A stretch of 64,000 nt of DNA from CAWDMN01 sp963803155 (GCA_963803155.1 CAWDMN010000063.1:1-64000); one strand, 5' to 3'; positions 17,296 through 27,931 are shown, numbered from the stretch's first letter. The notes: generated by a model not told the origin, from the sequence alone. Translations and numbers: made by a program.

Positions 17296-18420
17296 ATGGG
17301 GAATATTGATTCCACTATGGCGGTACTGCAATTAATCAGCAGTGGTGGCTTCTTTGGGGCAGAAAATGTCTTAATAGAGCTGTCGGATAATATATCTAAA
17401 CGCGGCGGTCATGTCATTGTCGGGGTAATCAATAATACCTATAACTCCCACCAGGAAATATGCGAATTCGCGGAAGAGAGGAACATTCCATGGCGCAGTT
17501 TCAAATGCACGCACCTATTGGATCTTAGGACAATTATTAACATAAGGAAAATTATCAAGAGGGAAAATATCAAAATTATTCATTCACATGGGTACAAATC
17601 GAATTTCTATGGTTTCACCGCATCATTATTCTTGAAAATCAATCGCGTTGCAACTGTCCACAACTGGATAAAGACAGATGCAAAACTGAAATTTTATTCT
17701 ATTTTAGATAAATTGTCTTTGAAGCAATTTCACTGCATTGTAGCTGTGTCGGAAGATATTAAAAAGGAAATAATCGGTTCAGGTATATCGGAGAAAAAGG
17801 TAGTTATTATTCAAAACGGCATCAATCTTGAAAAATATTCTTTTCAGGGCGAGTTGGAAGAAATCCGCTCTGAATTGGGAATTAACAAAAATGCTCGAGT
17901 AATAGGAGCAGTCGGTCGATTAGCGGAGGAGAAAGGGCATGCTTACCTTATTGAAGCTGCCACTCGTGTTATCAATAGCTGCCCAGATGTGACGCTCCTG
18001 ATAGTCGGTGATGGCCCATTAAGAGCAAAATTGATGGAAGAAGCCCGTTGCCAAGCAATTGCAGATCATGTGATCTTTGCAGGGATTAGGAAAGACATAG
18101 AGAAAATGCTGGCCATCATGGATGTCTTCGTGATGCCTTCGCTGGTGGAAGCGATGCCCATGGCATTATTAGAGGCAATGGCTGCCTGCAAAAGCATTGT
18201 GGCGACTACAATAGGTGAAATTCCGCAACTAATATCACCGCATCATACTGGGCTGTTGGTACCTCCGGCGAATAGCGCAGCATTGGCAGATGCCATCTTG
18301 TATCTTTTGAACAATTCGAAAGAGTCCAAGGAGTTGGGCATATGCGGCTTCAAAAAAGCCTTGGAATTCAGCTCTAAAAAAATGACTGACAGATATATTA
18401 ACGAGGCGTATACAAGATGA
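17296..18420 (+). CDS. Glycosyltransferase family 4
   Basis: Predicted GT-B glycosyltransferase acting on a lipid-linked glycan. Typical N-terminal sequence VLQLISSGGFFGAENVLIEL begins at codon 8 or so. HSHGYKSNFYGF and AVSEDIKKEI are hallmark GT4 acceptor-side segments. The donor domain holds VGRLAEEKGHAYLIEAA, IVGDGPLRAKL and the E-x7-E motif in SLVEAMPMALLEAMA. I place the start at ATG 17,296 or 17,317. The frame is open back to 17,167, but that extension is not protein-like and overlaps another frame. The stop overlaps the next gene by 4 bases (ATGA). Confidence 0.9.
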   Translation: MGNIDSTMAVLQLISSGGFFGAENVLIELSDNISKRGGHVIVGVINNTYNSHQEICEFAEERNIPWRSFKCTHLLDLRTIINIRKIIKRENIKIIHSHGYKSNFYGFTASLFLKINRVATVHNWIKTDAKLKFYSILDKLSLKQFHCIVAVSEDIKKEIIGSGISEKKVVIIQNGINLEKYSFQGELEEIRSELGINKNARVIGAVGRLAEEKGHAYLIEAATRVINSCPDVTLLIVGDGPLRAKLMEEARCQAIADHVIFAGIRKDIEKMLAIMDVFVMPSLVEAMPMALLEAMAACKSIVATTIGEIPQLISPHHTGLLVPPANSAALADAILYLLNNSKESKELGICGFKKALEFSSKKMTDRYINEAYTR

Positions 18421-19559
18421 TTGAACTGGTTTTTTATCTTTTTATTGTTCTGATTATCTTCACATATATCGGTTATTCATTGTTGATATTAGCGCTATCC
18501 ATTCTGTTCCATAAAAAAGTCTTCACAGACGAAAAATTCACTCCCCCTGTTTCGATCTTGATTGCTGCATACAACGAAGAAAAAAGCATCGCTGAAAAAT
18601 TGAATAATACCCTCCACCTTGTCTACCCCAGAGAAAAATTGGAAATCATTGTTGTTTCGGATGGATCCACTGACAGGACTGACGAAATTGTAAAGGGTTA
18701 TACAGATGATCGCATCGTACTTTTCAGAGTTGAGGGACGAGTTGGAAAAACTGATGCACGCAACCAAGCGGTGCAAATCGCTCATGGCGATATTGTTGTC
18801 TTTTCCGATGCAACGACCATTTACGACAGGAATGCCATCAAAAAAATGGTGCGTAATTTTGCGGATTCCAGTGTCGGTGCCGTGAGCGGACGATACGACT
18901 ATATCCGTGCAAATTCTTCCTCGATGAATCTGGCAAATGTTCTATTTTGGCAGTATGAGAATTTCATAAAAACCAAGCAATCGCGAATTAAAACTCTTAC
19001 GGGGATGAGCGGTTGTATCAATTCTTTTAGAAAAGCTTTATATGTGCCATTACCCCCCAATATCACTGAAGATTTGGTTGAGCCATTGAAGATATTGGAA
19101 AAAGGTTTTAGGATAGTTTTTGAGCCAGAAGCTGTAGCATATGAGGCGACCACTGAAAATGTCAAGCAGGAGTTTAAAATGCGGGTTCGTGTGATCACCC
19201 AGGGCATCCGGGGTCTGCTTTATATGAAGGGTCTTTTTAACCCGTTCCGCTACGGAGAAATTTCCTTTCAATTGTTCGCCCATAAAGTGTTGCGCTGGTT
19301 CGTCCCGTTTTTCCTATTAGGGCTTTTTATATCTAATATTTTCCTTTTAAATGACTCAATTACCTTTAAAATGATATTTATTATGCAGATATTATTTTAT
19401 ATGGCTGCATTGGCAGGCCTCTTCTTGCAGGGATGTAGAATAAAAGTAGGGTTGTTTGGAATTCCACTCTATTTTTGTACATTAAATATGGCGGCGCTAA
19501 TCGCATTTGTGAAAGTCCTAAAGGGTGGGGATATCCGAAAATGGGAGACGGTGCGATGA
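18417..19559 (+). CDS. Glycosyltransferase family 2 with membrane anchors
   Basis: Processive-type GT2 enzyme: an N-terminal transmembrane helix (residues about 3-30), the GT-A core, and two to three C-terminal helices (about 285-365). Core motifs are SILIAAYNEEKSI, VVSDGSTDRTDEIV (nucleotide Asp), VFSDATTIYD (DxD-like) and an ITEDLVEPLKI region (ED catalytic base). This layout resembles cellulose-synthase-like or poly-GlcNAc-synthase-like enzymes more than simple sugar-adding GT2 enzymes. ATGA overlaps at both ends place it in a tight three-gene operon with the GT4 before and the formyltransferase after. Confidence 0.9.
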   Translation: MIELVFYLFIVLIIFTYIGYSLLILALSILFHKKVFTDEKFTPPVSILIAAYNEEKSIAEKLNNTLHLVYPREKLEIIVVSDGSTDRTDEIVKGYTDDRIVLFRVEGRVGKTDARNQAVQIAHGDIVVFSDATTIYDRNAIKKMVRNFADSSVGAVSGRYDYIRANSSSMNLANVLFWQYENFIKTKQSRIKTLTGMSGCINSFRKALYVPLPPNITEDLVEPLKILEKGFRIVFEPEAVAYEATTENVKQEFKMRVRVITQGIRGLLYMKGLFNPFRYGEISFQLFAHKVLRWFVPFFLLGLFISNIFLLNDSITFKMIFIMQILFYMAALAGLFLQGCRIKVGLFGIPLYFCTLNMAALIAFVKVLKGGDIRKWETVR

Positions 19560-20362
19560 CGCCGGAGAATAAAAACATAAACATACTTTTTGTTACCCAG
19601 GAAGATCCGTTTTATGTGCAGATATTCTTTGAAGAATTTTTGAAGAATTATGCTGATATAGCAGGAATAAAAGGCGTAATCATTGGTAGGACGCTCGGAA
19701 AAAAATCATATAAAGCATTTGTGCTGCAAATGTTTGATTTTTTTGGTCCTGTCGGATTCACGATAATGGGAGCCAAATACTTTTGGAGAAAGGTGATGAG
19801 TTATGTCTCAAAACTGATACCGATTTCGAAGTGCTATTCACTCGAGCAGCTCTTTGCCAACTATGGCATTCGTTGCTATAAAAGGACTGTTATCAATAGT
19901 CAGGGATTTATAGAGGAATGGACGAAACAAGATATCGACTTAATCATCTCAGTGGCGTCCTCAGTTATTTTTAAGAAACCACTCATCGAGCTTCCCAAGA
20001 TGGGGTGCATCAACATACATCATGGCTTATTGCCAAAATACAGGGGGATGTTGCCAAATTTCTGGCAAATGTACAATGACGAAAAAAGCGCGGGGATTAC
20101 GATTCACCGGATAAACCTTAAAATCGATGACGGGGAGATAATACTTCAAGAAGGATTGGAAATACTTCCGGGAGAATCGCTGGATCAATTGATCCGGAAG
20201 TCAAAAAAAATGGGTGCAGGCCTGATGATCCAAGCGATTAGCCAAATCAAGAGTGGACAAGTGAAAATGATTCAAAACGACCCACTGGAGTCGTCTTATT
20301 ATACTTTTCCCAATCGAAATCAGGTCAAGGAATTCATCCGTAGGGGGAAGAGGATTTTATGA
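19556..20362 (+). CDS. Formyltransferase family protein (sugar N-formyltransferase-like)
   Basis: Homologue of the catalytic domain of methionyl-tRNA and sugar N-formyltransferases, which use 10-formyl-tetrahydrofolate. The catalytic triad is visible: Asn and His in CINIHHGLLPKYRGMLP (about residue 152) and Asp in LKIDDGEIILQEG. The 268-residue size and absence of a tRNA-binding domain favour formylation of an amino sugar, which suits this locus; the substrate is inferred. The start at 19,556 is chosen because it forms ATGA with the GT2 stop. The frame is open further upstream within the GT2 gene. Confidence 0.85.
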   Translation: MTPENKNINILFVTQEDPFYVQIFFEEFLKNYADIAGIKGVIIGRTLGKKSYKAFVLQMFDFFGPVGFTIMGAKYFWRKVMSYVSKLIPISKCYSLEQLFANYGIRCYKRTVINSQGFIEEWTKQDIDLIISVASSVIFKKPLIELPKMGCINIHHGLLPKYRGMLPNFWQMYNDEKSAGITIHRINLKIDDGEIILQEGLEILPGESLDQLIRKSKKMGAGLMIQAISQIKSGQVKMIQNDPLESSYYTFPNRNQVKEFIRRGKRIL

Positions 20363-20653
20363 TGCACATCCCTGTCTTAAAACTGGAGTCACGCTAAAAA
20401 CTTAAAATGTTATTATAAAAACCGCAAGGGCGATTCGGCAAGACTGGAAAGAGGCAAAATATCGTGTCGTTTAGGTATGCGCAGACCGAGCAGGGCGTTG
20501 GATTGAAGGGGTGGGGCGTGCAAGTAAAATATAAATTATAGTATTTAATGCTAGACATTTGCACATCGTTCATCGAGACAATTGCGATTAAAAAATAGGC
20601 TGGCGGTCAAAAAAAGCTCGAATTACTATGCAGAAAAGACAGCCGGAAAAGAT
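20363..20653. other. Spacer before the second deacetylase
   Basis: No gene recognised in about 290 bases. The deacetylase frame is open back to a TTG at 20,582, but no ribosome-binding site supports that start. The AT-rich TATAAATTATAGTATTTAAT near 20,530 could hold a promoter, without clear -35/-10 spacing. Confidence 0.3.
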
Positions 20654-21484
20654 ATGTGTGCAGCAAATAGATTCATTATTTTAATGTATCATGAAATAGG
20701 GGATGTAATTGCAGGAACTAAGCCTGCGCTTATTAAAATGCAGAGTTCGTATTATGTCGAAAAGAACAAGTTTGAGGGGCAAATGCGATATCTGCATGAA
20801 GAAAAATTCAATGTAATTTCATTGAAGGACCTTCTAATACACCTCAATGGCTGGTCGAATCAAGGATTGCCGGAGAAAACTATCCTGATAACTTTTGATG
20901 ATGGGCATAAAGGAAATTATAAATATGCATTCCCCGTGCTCATGAGGTATGGTTTTTGCGCCACTTTTTTTTGCACCAGCAGCTACATCGGCGAAGCCTC
21001 CATGTTGACTTGGGAAGAAATAAAAGCGATGGTGGATGCTGGTATGTCTGTCCAATCGCATACATTGACTCATCCATTTTTAAAACAACTAGGCGATGAA
21101 GAAGTGAGAAGAGAGCTCGGGCAATCAAAGAAGATAATCGAAGGGCAGATAGGAGAAAAAGTCGAGTTTATTTCGCTTCCCCACGGAAGTTATGGCAGGA
21201 ATTACAGACGAATAGCGGAAGAAGAAGGATTTATGGCAGGTTGTTCATCCATAGCTGGAATAAATGGTACGTTGACCGACAGGTATTTATTGCGGCGCAT
21301 TCACGTCTCTGGGGAATACAACCTCCGCGAATTCAGCAGAATAGTAAACAATGAAGATCAAAAGATTCTTTGGCTGAGCTTGAAAAAGAATGTTAAAACC
21401 TTCATTCGAAATATGTTGGGAGAAAGGTTCTACTATGTGATTTATAAGCTTGTTTTTGGACTAAAAAACTCTGCGACCCGATGA
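20654..21484 (+). CDS. Polysaccharide deacetylase (NodB domain)
   Basis: Carbohydrate esterase family 4 enzyme. ILMYHEIGD near the N-terminus is typical of the longer CE4 proteins. The NodB motif is LITFDDGHKGNY, the zinc His pair is in VQSHTLTHPFL, and ISLPHGSYG is a later motif (usually R/YPxG). The ATG at 20,654 follows GGAAAA and removes a basic, non-conserved extension. It ends in an ATGA overlap with the next GT2 gene. It differs clearly from the deacetylase at 876, so the locus has two distinct enzymes. Probably acts on nascent or exported glycan; no signal peptide is seen. Confidence 0.9.
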   Translation: MCAANRFIILMYHEIGDVIAGTKPALIKMQSSYYVEKNKFEGQMRYLHEEKFNVISLKDLLIHLNGWSNQGLPEKTILITFDDGHKGNYKYAFPVLMRYGFCATFFCTSSYIGEASMLTWEEIKAMVDAGMSVQSHTLTHPFLKQLGDEEVRRELGQSKKIIEGQIGEKVEFISLPHGSYGRNYRRIAEEEGFMAGCSSIAGINGTLTDRYLLRRIHVSGEYNLREFSRIVNNEDQKILWLSLKKNVKTFIRNMLGERFYYVIYKLVFGLKNSATR

Positions 21485-22479
21485 GGAAAATGAGAGTGTT
21501 CACATCTGTCATTATACCGGTGCTTAACGGAGAAAAGTATATCAGGAAATGTTTTGACAATATTTGTGGATTGAAAACGCAAATCTCTGATTATGAAGTG
21601 ATTTTGGCGGACAATGGATCGACAGATCAAACCCACATTATCGCGCAAGAATATTTGTCGAAATTCGCTTTAAGAATTATTGTGAAACCGGGGGTGAAAG
21701 TTTCCGCATTGCGCAATTATGCGGCACATCAAGCTCAAGGTGAGATCCTGGCTTTTCTGGATGTAGATTGCATTGCTGGAGAAGAGTGGTTGAATAAAGG
21801 TCGGGAAGCAATTATTAACGGAAATACTATGATTTATTCCCGACAGCCTGTCGGTATGTCGGGTGCCCCATACCGTATCCCTTTCGATTATGGGTGGGTA
21901 GCAAAGGCATGGAACCTGAATTCAAGCAATATGCAAGTGAAGGGTGAAATAGAATGGCTCCCAGGCGGGAACATATTTGTCCGAAGAGATGTTTTTTGGT
22001 CAATAAATGGTTTTGATGAATCTTTGACGTCGAATGAAGATTATGACTTGTGTTACCGATTGCGTGAAAGAGGATTTTCATTGTTTTCTGACCCTAGAAT
22101 AGAAGCGGTTCATCTAGGAACTCCGCAAACATTGCGAGACTTCTTTAAAAAGGAGATGTGGCACGGCAAAGATGTCTTTAGGATTTTTTTAGAATCGGGA
22201 ACCAAATTAAAGAACTTAAAAGCGGTTATGTATGGCTTGAATTATTTAATGATATTCTTGACACTCTCAATCGGCATCGGCGTCGGGATAGTCATGCATA
22301 ACTTCTTGGTTTGTTCTTTGTCTGTTTTCTGGTTTTTTTGCCTACCATTATTATTGTCTTTTAAGACCTCCTGGCAGACAAGAAAATATCGATATCTCGT
22401 TGGACTGGCGATCCTGTATTTAATTTATGGTATTGCCAGAGCAGCATGCATAATAAGATTCATAACTCGTGACGATTGA
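21481..22479 (+). CDS. Glycosyltransferase family 2
   Basis: GT-A fold glycosyltransferase. TSVIIPVLNGEKYI at the N-terminus, ILADNGSTDQT (first Asp), FLDVDCIAGEEW (DxD metal motif) and FDESLTSNEDYDLCYRLRERG (catalytic ED region) are all present. Two to three C-terminal hydrophobic helices (residues about 250-325) anchor it to the membrane. Coupled to the deacetylase upstream by ATGA. The donor sugar is unknown. Confidence 0.92.
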   Translation: MRKMRVFTSVIIPVLNGEKYIRKCFDNICGLKTQISDYEVILADNGSTDQTHIIAQEYLSKFALRIIVKPGVKVSALRNYAAHQAQGEILAFLDVDCIAGEEWLNKGREAIINGNTMIYSRQPVGMSGAPYRIPFDYGWVAKAWNLNSSNMQVKGEIEWLPGGNIFVRRDVFWSINGFDESLTSNEDYDLCYRLRERGFSLFSDPRIEAVHLGTPQTLRDFFKKEMWHGKDVFRIFLESGTKLKNLKAVMYGLNYLMIFLTLSIGIGVGIVMHNFLVCSLSVFWFFCLPLLLSFKTSWQTRKYRYLVGLAILYLIYGIARAACIIRFITRDD

Positions 22480-22564
22480 ATTTGGGAGAAGACACCCTTT
22501 TTTTTCTCACATTTAAAATGATTGATATCTAAAAGAGTACTTTCTTTATAGAGTTGGAGAAGGG

Positions 22565-23323
22565 ATGGATATAATAAAACCATGCTTAAATACAGTATTT
22601 ATGATTATAGGCTTGTTGTTTGTGGGAATTATGCTTTTCATTGTTAAGAGAAGGAGTGGGATAGCGAAGGGTTTATTAATTGCCGGATTCCTTTTATTGT
22701 GCGTTCTTAGCTTTGCACCACTTTCAAATTTGCTCCTTTGGGAATTAGAATGTAAGTATCCGCCCCTGATGGATTATGAAGGAAGAGAAAAAATGAAATA
22801 CATCGTAGTCTTAACTGCATGGGATAGCGATGTTCAAACTATTCCATATATACAGAACTTAGGTTACCGATCAACGTTTAGGGCATTGGAGGCGCATCGC
22901 CAATATAAGGGCCTTGGCCACGGCAAAATTATAATATCTGGCAACGTTTCCGGCGCGAAATTGATGAGCACGTTTTTAGTCCTATTAAGTGTACCAGTGG
23001 AGGATATTATTGTCGATCATTCTGAGAATACATTGCAAAGTGCAGTAAACCTTCGAGGTGTTTTGGGAAATCAGCCGTTTATTCTTGTGACCTCGGCAGT
23101 GCACTTACATAGATCAATGAGCTCTTTTATTCATAAGGGACTTAGGCCTGTTCCCGCACCTGCGGATTATTTGTACGGTTATTATCCAGAATATCAATTT
23201 CCATTTCCAAGGCCTTTTAGTTATTATATTCCAAACACTGATTCGTTTATGCGATCGAGCTCTGCCCTTTATGAGTATATGGGGATCGCTTGGTACTACC
23301 TCAAATCATGGTGCGAAAAGTGA
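22565..23323 (+). CDS. YdcF/ElyC family (DUF218) membrane protein
   Basis: Two N-terminal transmembrane helices (residues about 8-28 and 36-60) precede a DUF218 domain (about 75-235). MKYIVVLTAW, IIISGNVSGA and the SENTLQSAVNLRG motif match the family, as does FILVTSAVHLHRSM with its late His. Family members such as ElyC affect envelope polysaccharide or undecaprenyl-phosphate metabolism, but the chemistry is not settled. GGAGAAGGG lies immediately before the ATG. It is the last gene before an IS66 fossil. Confidence 0.82.
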   Translation: MDIIKPCLNTVFMIIGLLFVGIMLFIVKRRSGIAKGLLIAGFLLLCVLSFAPLSNLLLWELECKYPPLMDYEGREKMKYIVVLTAWDSDVQTIPYIQNLGYRSTFRALEAHRQYKGLGHGKIIISGNVSGAKLMSTFLVLLSVPVEDIIVDHSENTLQSAVNLRGVLGNQPFILVTSAVHLHRSMSSFIHKGLRPVPAPADYLYGYYPEYQFPFPRPFSYYIPNTDSFMRSSSALYEYMGIAWYYLKSWCEK

Positions 23324-23415
23324 AACCACACCTCAATTTCCGGATCATTCGCGATTAGCACGAGTTTTTCAGGTTAGAGGAAAAATGGAACGGGCTGCTA
23401 TCGTAAACTACGTGT

Positions 23416-25677
23416 GTGAGCGTCCATTTATTCCCACCTTCCAATAACGCTCCCCGCCGAGGATAATGCTTCCGAAAATTCACCGTGGAGGTGTGGGCAA
23501 CAATGAAAGCAATCCCGGGAATCGTGGAGTACTGGCAGCAGCAAGTGCGAGGGCAACAACAGAGCGGGATGGGTCGGCGGGAGTATTGTCGACAGCATCA
23601 AATGCCCATTCATCGATTGGGCTACTGGCAGCGGAGACTCAAAAAGCAGGCGACAAGATCCCTGGAGAAAAAACGATGGAGTGGATTCCCATATAGGTGT
23701 GCGAGGGAAATCCATCTGATCGAGACCGTAGGATTCGGCTGAGGGTCGGTCGAGTGGTTATGGAAGTGGAGGCGGGGTTTGACTGGCAGTTGCTGGCCGA
23801 GGTACTGGGGGTGGTGGGTGCAGTATGTTGAAGCTGGAGCCGGTGAGTCCGATTCATCTGACTCCTGGAGCGACGGATTTACGCAACACGATTGATGGAT
23901 TGGCAGCTTTGGTCAGCGGGGTATTTCAATTGGACCCCTTCTCCGAGCAATGGTTTATCTTCTGCAACCGGCAGCGGGACAAGTCGAAGATTCTGCGTTG
24001 GGAACATAATGGGTTCTGGCTGTATTTCCGGCGGCTAGAGCGGGGACAGTTTCAGTGGCCGTCGGGAGGGGAGCAAACCTTGGCCATCAGTCGTCGGCAA
24101 GTGAAGTGGTTGTTGGATGGTTTGAGTGTGGAGAGCGGCAGGCGCACCGGGCGGTGGCGGCCCGGGTGGTGATTTGAGTTGTCCAGAGCTTGAACCGCCA
24201 GGTTGACCGACTAAAAAAGTTGCGGAAAAAACGGTGAAGATACCGGTAAATATGAGGGTTTCAGGGCATTTTGTGCTTGAAGCAAACGGGGCAAATCTGT
24301 ACAATAGTAGGTATGTCAACGGTCTGGCCCTGGCCCCCTGAAACTCGCGAAGAACTGGTTGCTTGGGTCAACAAGCCACCAAAATCGAACAGGTGGAGGA
24401 AAAGCTGCGCTGGTTTAAAGAGCGGTTTCACTTGGCGCGGGCCAAGCAGTATGGACTGTCGAGTGAAGGCAGGGTGCGGGACCAGCCCCGCCTGTTCAAC
24501 GAAGCGGAAGCGGTTGTGGAAGCCGCACCGGGTCCCGCCGAAGACAAGATTACCATCAGCTATGAGCGGAATAGAAAGCCCGGCCGGCGGCCCATTCCGC
24601 AAGATCTTCCGAAGGAGGGCATCGAGTCCCGGCTGGCGGAAGAGGAGTAAGTCTGCTCCTGTTGTGGCGGACGGATGCACGAAATGAGTGAAGAGACCCG
24701 CCACGAACTGCACCTGATCCCGGCACAAGCAAAAATCCTACAGCATGTCCGTTTTGTCTATGGTTGCCGGAACTGCGAGTAGAATGGGAGTGAAGTGCCG
24801 ATTAAAAACGGGTCCTGCTCCTAATCCGGTGATTGAAAAAGGGCTGGCTTTGGCTTCGTCGGTGGCTTAAGTGATGACGATGGAGTTTGTGGAGGGGGTG
24901 CCGCTTTACCGACAAGAACCCCATTATCGGCGGATGGGGGTTGAACTGCCCCGGTCAATGCTTTCCAACTGGATGATCAAGGGGAGTGAGTGGCTGGAGC
25001 TGCTTTATCTTCACTTGAGACAAAAGCTGATCGAACGGGATATTCTCCATGTGGATAAGACAACGCTCCAGGTGATGAAGGAACCGGGACGAGAGGCGGA
25101 GAGCCAATCGTACACGTGGTTGTATCGGACCGGAAGAGAGGGCCCAGCTATTGTCCTCTATGATTATCAGCAAAGCCGTGTTGGAGATCATCCCCGACGG
25201 TTTCTGAAAGGATTCCAGGGATATCTGCAGGTGGATGGTTATGCGGATATCATGACCTGCCCCAGGTCACTTTGGTGGGGTGTTGGGCGCATGTCCGAAG
25301 AAAATTCGATGAAGCTCTGAAAGGATTGCCGACCAAGTACCGCAAGAATGGGGCCAGGCGCAGGCGGGATTGGATCAAATCAATTGGCTATATGACATTG
25401 AGCGGGGACAAAAAGAGAGCTCTGAAGAGCGGTTGAAGTTACGGCAAGAGAAAAGCGGCCGGTTTTAGATCAGTTTTGCCGGTGGTTGGATGAACAAGCT
25501 CTGATTGCTTTACATAAAAACCTGTTGGAAGTGGCCGTGAATTATTGTCGTCAGCGATGGCCGAGGCTGATTCGTTTCCTTGAGAATGACCCATTGGAAC
25601 TGTCCAATAACCGGGCGGAACGATCCATCAAACCCTTCGTCATCGGAAGGAATCATACACCGCTTCCGATTATGTGA
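23416..25677 (+). pseudogene. IS66 fossil with tnpA, tnpB and tnpC remnants, right end missing
   Basis: The left terminal repeat at 23,416-23,444 (GTGAGCGTCCATTTATTCCC and onward) matches the tip of the intact IS66 at 42,767. A tnpA remnant begins near 23,503 and is frameshifted near 23,700. The tnpB frame 23,825-24,172 is nearly whole (GATDLRNTIDGLAALV, FIFCNRQRDKSKIL). TnpC from 24,314 is split by a frameshift near 24,365, stops after LAEEE and in the CRNCE region, and more shifts near 25,250. It breaks off after KPFVIGRN at about 25,650. Inactive. Confidence 0.9.
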
Positions 25678-25764
25678 GCTGATGCTTGTTTTTAAAACTG
25701 AGGAGCTCCGTTGCCCGTTGGTTGCCACACCTGACCTGCCTTGCCAAAGATTTCCTCCGCATAA

Positions 25765-26310
25765 TTAATGCGATTCTAAGAATTGCAGAAGCTTGTCAGA
25801 AGGGCGATAGCTTCCAGATGGAATGTCACCCAAGGGTGTAAGTTTTTCAATCGCCTTTTTCTTCATCGTGACATTTGCTTCGGTATACATATGTGTAGTC
25901 ACCAGGCTTTCATGCCCCAACCAGAGAACAATCGCGGAGATATCGACGCCTGATTCAAGCCGGGCATTGCAGTTGTGTGGCGTATAGTATGCGGGGAGGT
26001 AGAGCGGTTTTTTAATATGGGGAGTGTTTTGGCTGCCCGAGCGACTGCTTGACTCAGGATGTATTCACCCCCCGAACGGCTTAGAAGTTTCCCCCTTGCG
26101 TTGGGGAGTAGAGGTCCTTCAAGGTTTGTCCCGATTTCTTCCAACCATTTGGCAAGCCCACTCACGGCATTTTTGCAAAGCGGCAGAATCTTTGATTGCG
26201 CCCTTTTCCTTGCAAAGTGATCACGCCCCGACTCAAGCAAACATCAGCTCTGCGGATGGCGGTCAGTTCTAAAACCCTGGCACGAGTATTATAAAACATG
26301 TCAAAAGCAT
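25765..26310 (-). pseudogene. Tyrosine recombinase/integrase relic
   Basis: Minus-strand fragments in shifting frames read FYNTRARVLELTAIRRADV (Arg I region), LQGKGRNQRFCR (beta-hairpin Lys) and TSPHTIRHTTAM (H-x-x-R box). After a frameshift come LESGVDISAIVLWLGHESLV (the LGH box) and THMYTEANVTMKKKAIEKL (catalytic Tyr in HMY), ending at the TAA at 25,765-25,767. All catalytic landmarks survive but the frame does not. The missing N-terminus would lie upstream of about 26,310. Confidence 0.82.
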
Positions 26311-26761
26311 TTGATCATGTCTCAACAGGCTGCGACTCCTATTGATTTCCATGCAATAAATACTGGCTTTTTGAGCGCAGAAAGCCAATGGGAAGGAGGG
26401 TGGGTTTTTCTGACATAGAGGGCATAATCCCCCAAATGATCTTTGACTGCTAGCGCAATGTCAATGATGTGCCTGTCATATATCTAGACAAACAACGTGA
26501 CAAATGAGAGACTTTTAATGTGGCGGCAGATTGAGTAATTTAATCGAATGAACTATCGAAGATTAAATTCTCAGCAATTTACTATCGGCGACTCCTTTTT
26601 GGAATTGAAACGAGAGCATGTCCGAATCGATTAATTGGTGAGGATGAATTATGACAGTCAGTATTTAAGTGGCTAAGATGATCCTCCTTTAAGCAGTGCA
26701 ATATCATAGCCTCTGGTTTGGATAAAACATACATCTATTTGAAAGAGAGAGCAGGTATTCC
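26311..26761. other. Spacer upstream of the third GT4 gene
   Basis: About 450 bases without a recognisable gene, RNA or strong promoter. The left part could contain further decayed recombinase sequence. The rest is AT-rich with many stops in all frames. Confidence 0.3.
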
Positions 26762-27919
26762 ATGAGAATTGAACTCATTAGTTGCTATCGCAGGAGATAC
26801 TATGGCTATTATACCCAGCGATTAAGGGAAAGTCTGGACTCCATTAAGGGGGTCGAGACATGTGTTCTCACATCGAACTGCGGATGCAATCCCCCCTGGT
26901 ATTTGTCAAAGGGTGACCTAATTGAACCACATTGTCAGTTTTTTAACATGCCAGTCATAACTGACTATAGATCCAGGAGCAGAGTGAAATATCAACTTCG
27001 TATCTATGCTCGAAGGGGAATGTCCTATTTGAGAGCATTACGGTTTTACGGTAAAACTAAGAATGTGGATATTATGCACTTTCAACAAGTGCTAAATAAC
27101 TTTGGATTCTTCTCAGTCTATTACTTTCTAAAAAACGCCCCCCCAAAACCACGCGTCGTTGTCACCGTACATGAAATAGATCCTGTTCAAAATGAATTTC
27201 CGCAATTCAACAAAATTTATAACAGAGCGGATAAAATCATAGTCCATTTTGAAGATATGAAGAGATATTTGACCAGTCATGGGGTCGATGAACGGAAAGT
27301 GGAAATTATACATAATGGTACAGACATTCCCGAGCTTCACTCTTATGAACGGCAGGGAATGATCCTGCACGGAGGATCCCACTTAACCTCCGGGAAGGGA
27401 TTGGACGCTCTTTTTTCTGCTATGAAAATCCTGAAAGATAAGAATTTGACTCTAATTTTGAAAATTTATGGGTACTTCAGCGAAACCGACCGAGAAGTTG
27501 CCACGCGAATGGCAGAAGATCTTGGAGTGAGTCAATTTGTTAAGTGGCCAACAATTGCAGGTGCAGAGTTCCATGGCATTGAGGAGATTAACGAAGAATA
27601 CCAGAAAAGTATGATTGCGATTCTTCCATACACAAAGGGAACGGCAGGACACCAAATAGGCGTTGCTATGGCCAACGGGCTTCCTATTATCGCGACAAAA
27701 AAAGCGGGGATCTTTGATTATTTAAACGACAATGGGATCTATGTTCAAGAAAATTCTCCTGGGGAAATTGCTCAAGCGATTGAGCTTTTAATGAATAATG
27801 AAGGGTTGAGAAAGGAATTGGGCGGTCGCGCAAGAGAAAGGGCAAGCAAGATGTTGAGTTGGGATGTGATTGCCCAGAGGACTTACAAAATCTATGAAGC
27901 AATGATAAATGATGTTTAG
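26762..27919 (+). CDS. Glycosyltransferase family 4
   Basis: GT-B glycosyltransferase of 385 residues. VVTVHEIDPVQNEFPQFN and IIVHFEDMKRYL are acceptor-side segments, then KVEIIHNGTDIPE at the domain linker. The donor half has LILKIYGYFSETDRE and a family motif region AILPYTKGTAGHQIGVAMAN, in which the usual first Glu of E-x7-E is replaced (TKGTAGHQ). That is an atypical but known variant. The C-terminal LGGRARERASKMLSW is normal for GT4. The SDR gene follows after 12 bases. Confidence 0.88.
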   Translation: MRIELISCYRRRYYGYYTQRLRESLDSIKGVETCVLTSNCGCNPPWYLSKGDLIEPHCQFFNMPVITDYRSRSRVKYQLRIYARRGMSYLRALRFYGKTKNVDIMHFQQVLNNFGFFSVYYFLKNAPPKPRVVVTVHEIDPVQNEFPQFNKIYNRADKIIVHFEDMKRYLTSHGVDERKVEIIHNGTDIPELHSYERQGMILHGGSHLTSGKGLDALFSAMKILKDKNLTLILKIYGYFSETDREVATRMAEDLGVSQFVKWPTIAGAEFHGIEEINEEYQKSMIAILPYTKGTAGHQIGVAMANGLPIIATKKAGIFDYLNDNGIYVQENSPGEIAQAIELLMNNEGLRKELGGRARERASKMLSWDVIAQRTYKIYEAMINDV

Positions 27920-27931
27920 CGCGAGGGTTGA

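Noticed and set aside
22565..23323. YdcF-like membrane protein as an exosortase
   Set aside because: It has only two helices and a DUF218 domain, and lacks the multi-helix Cys/Arg/His catalytic layout of EpsH.
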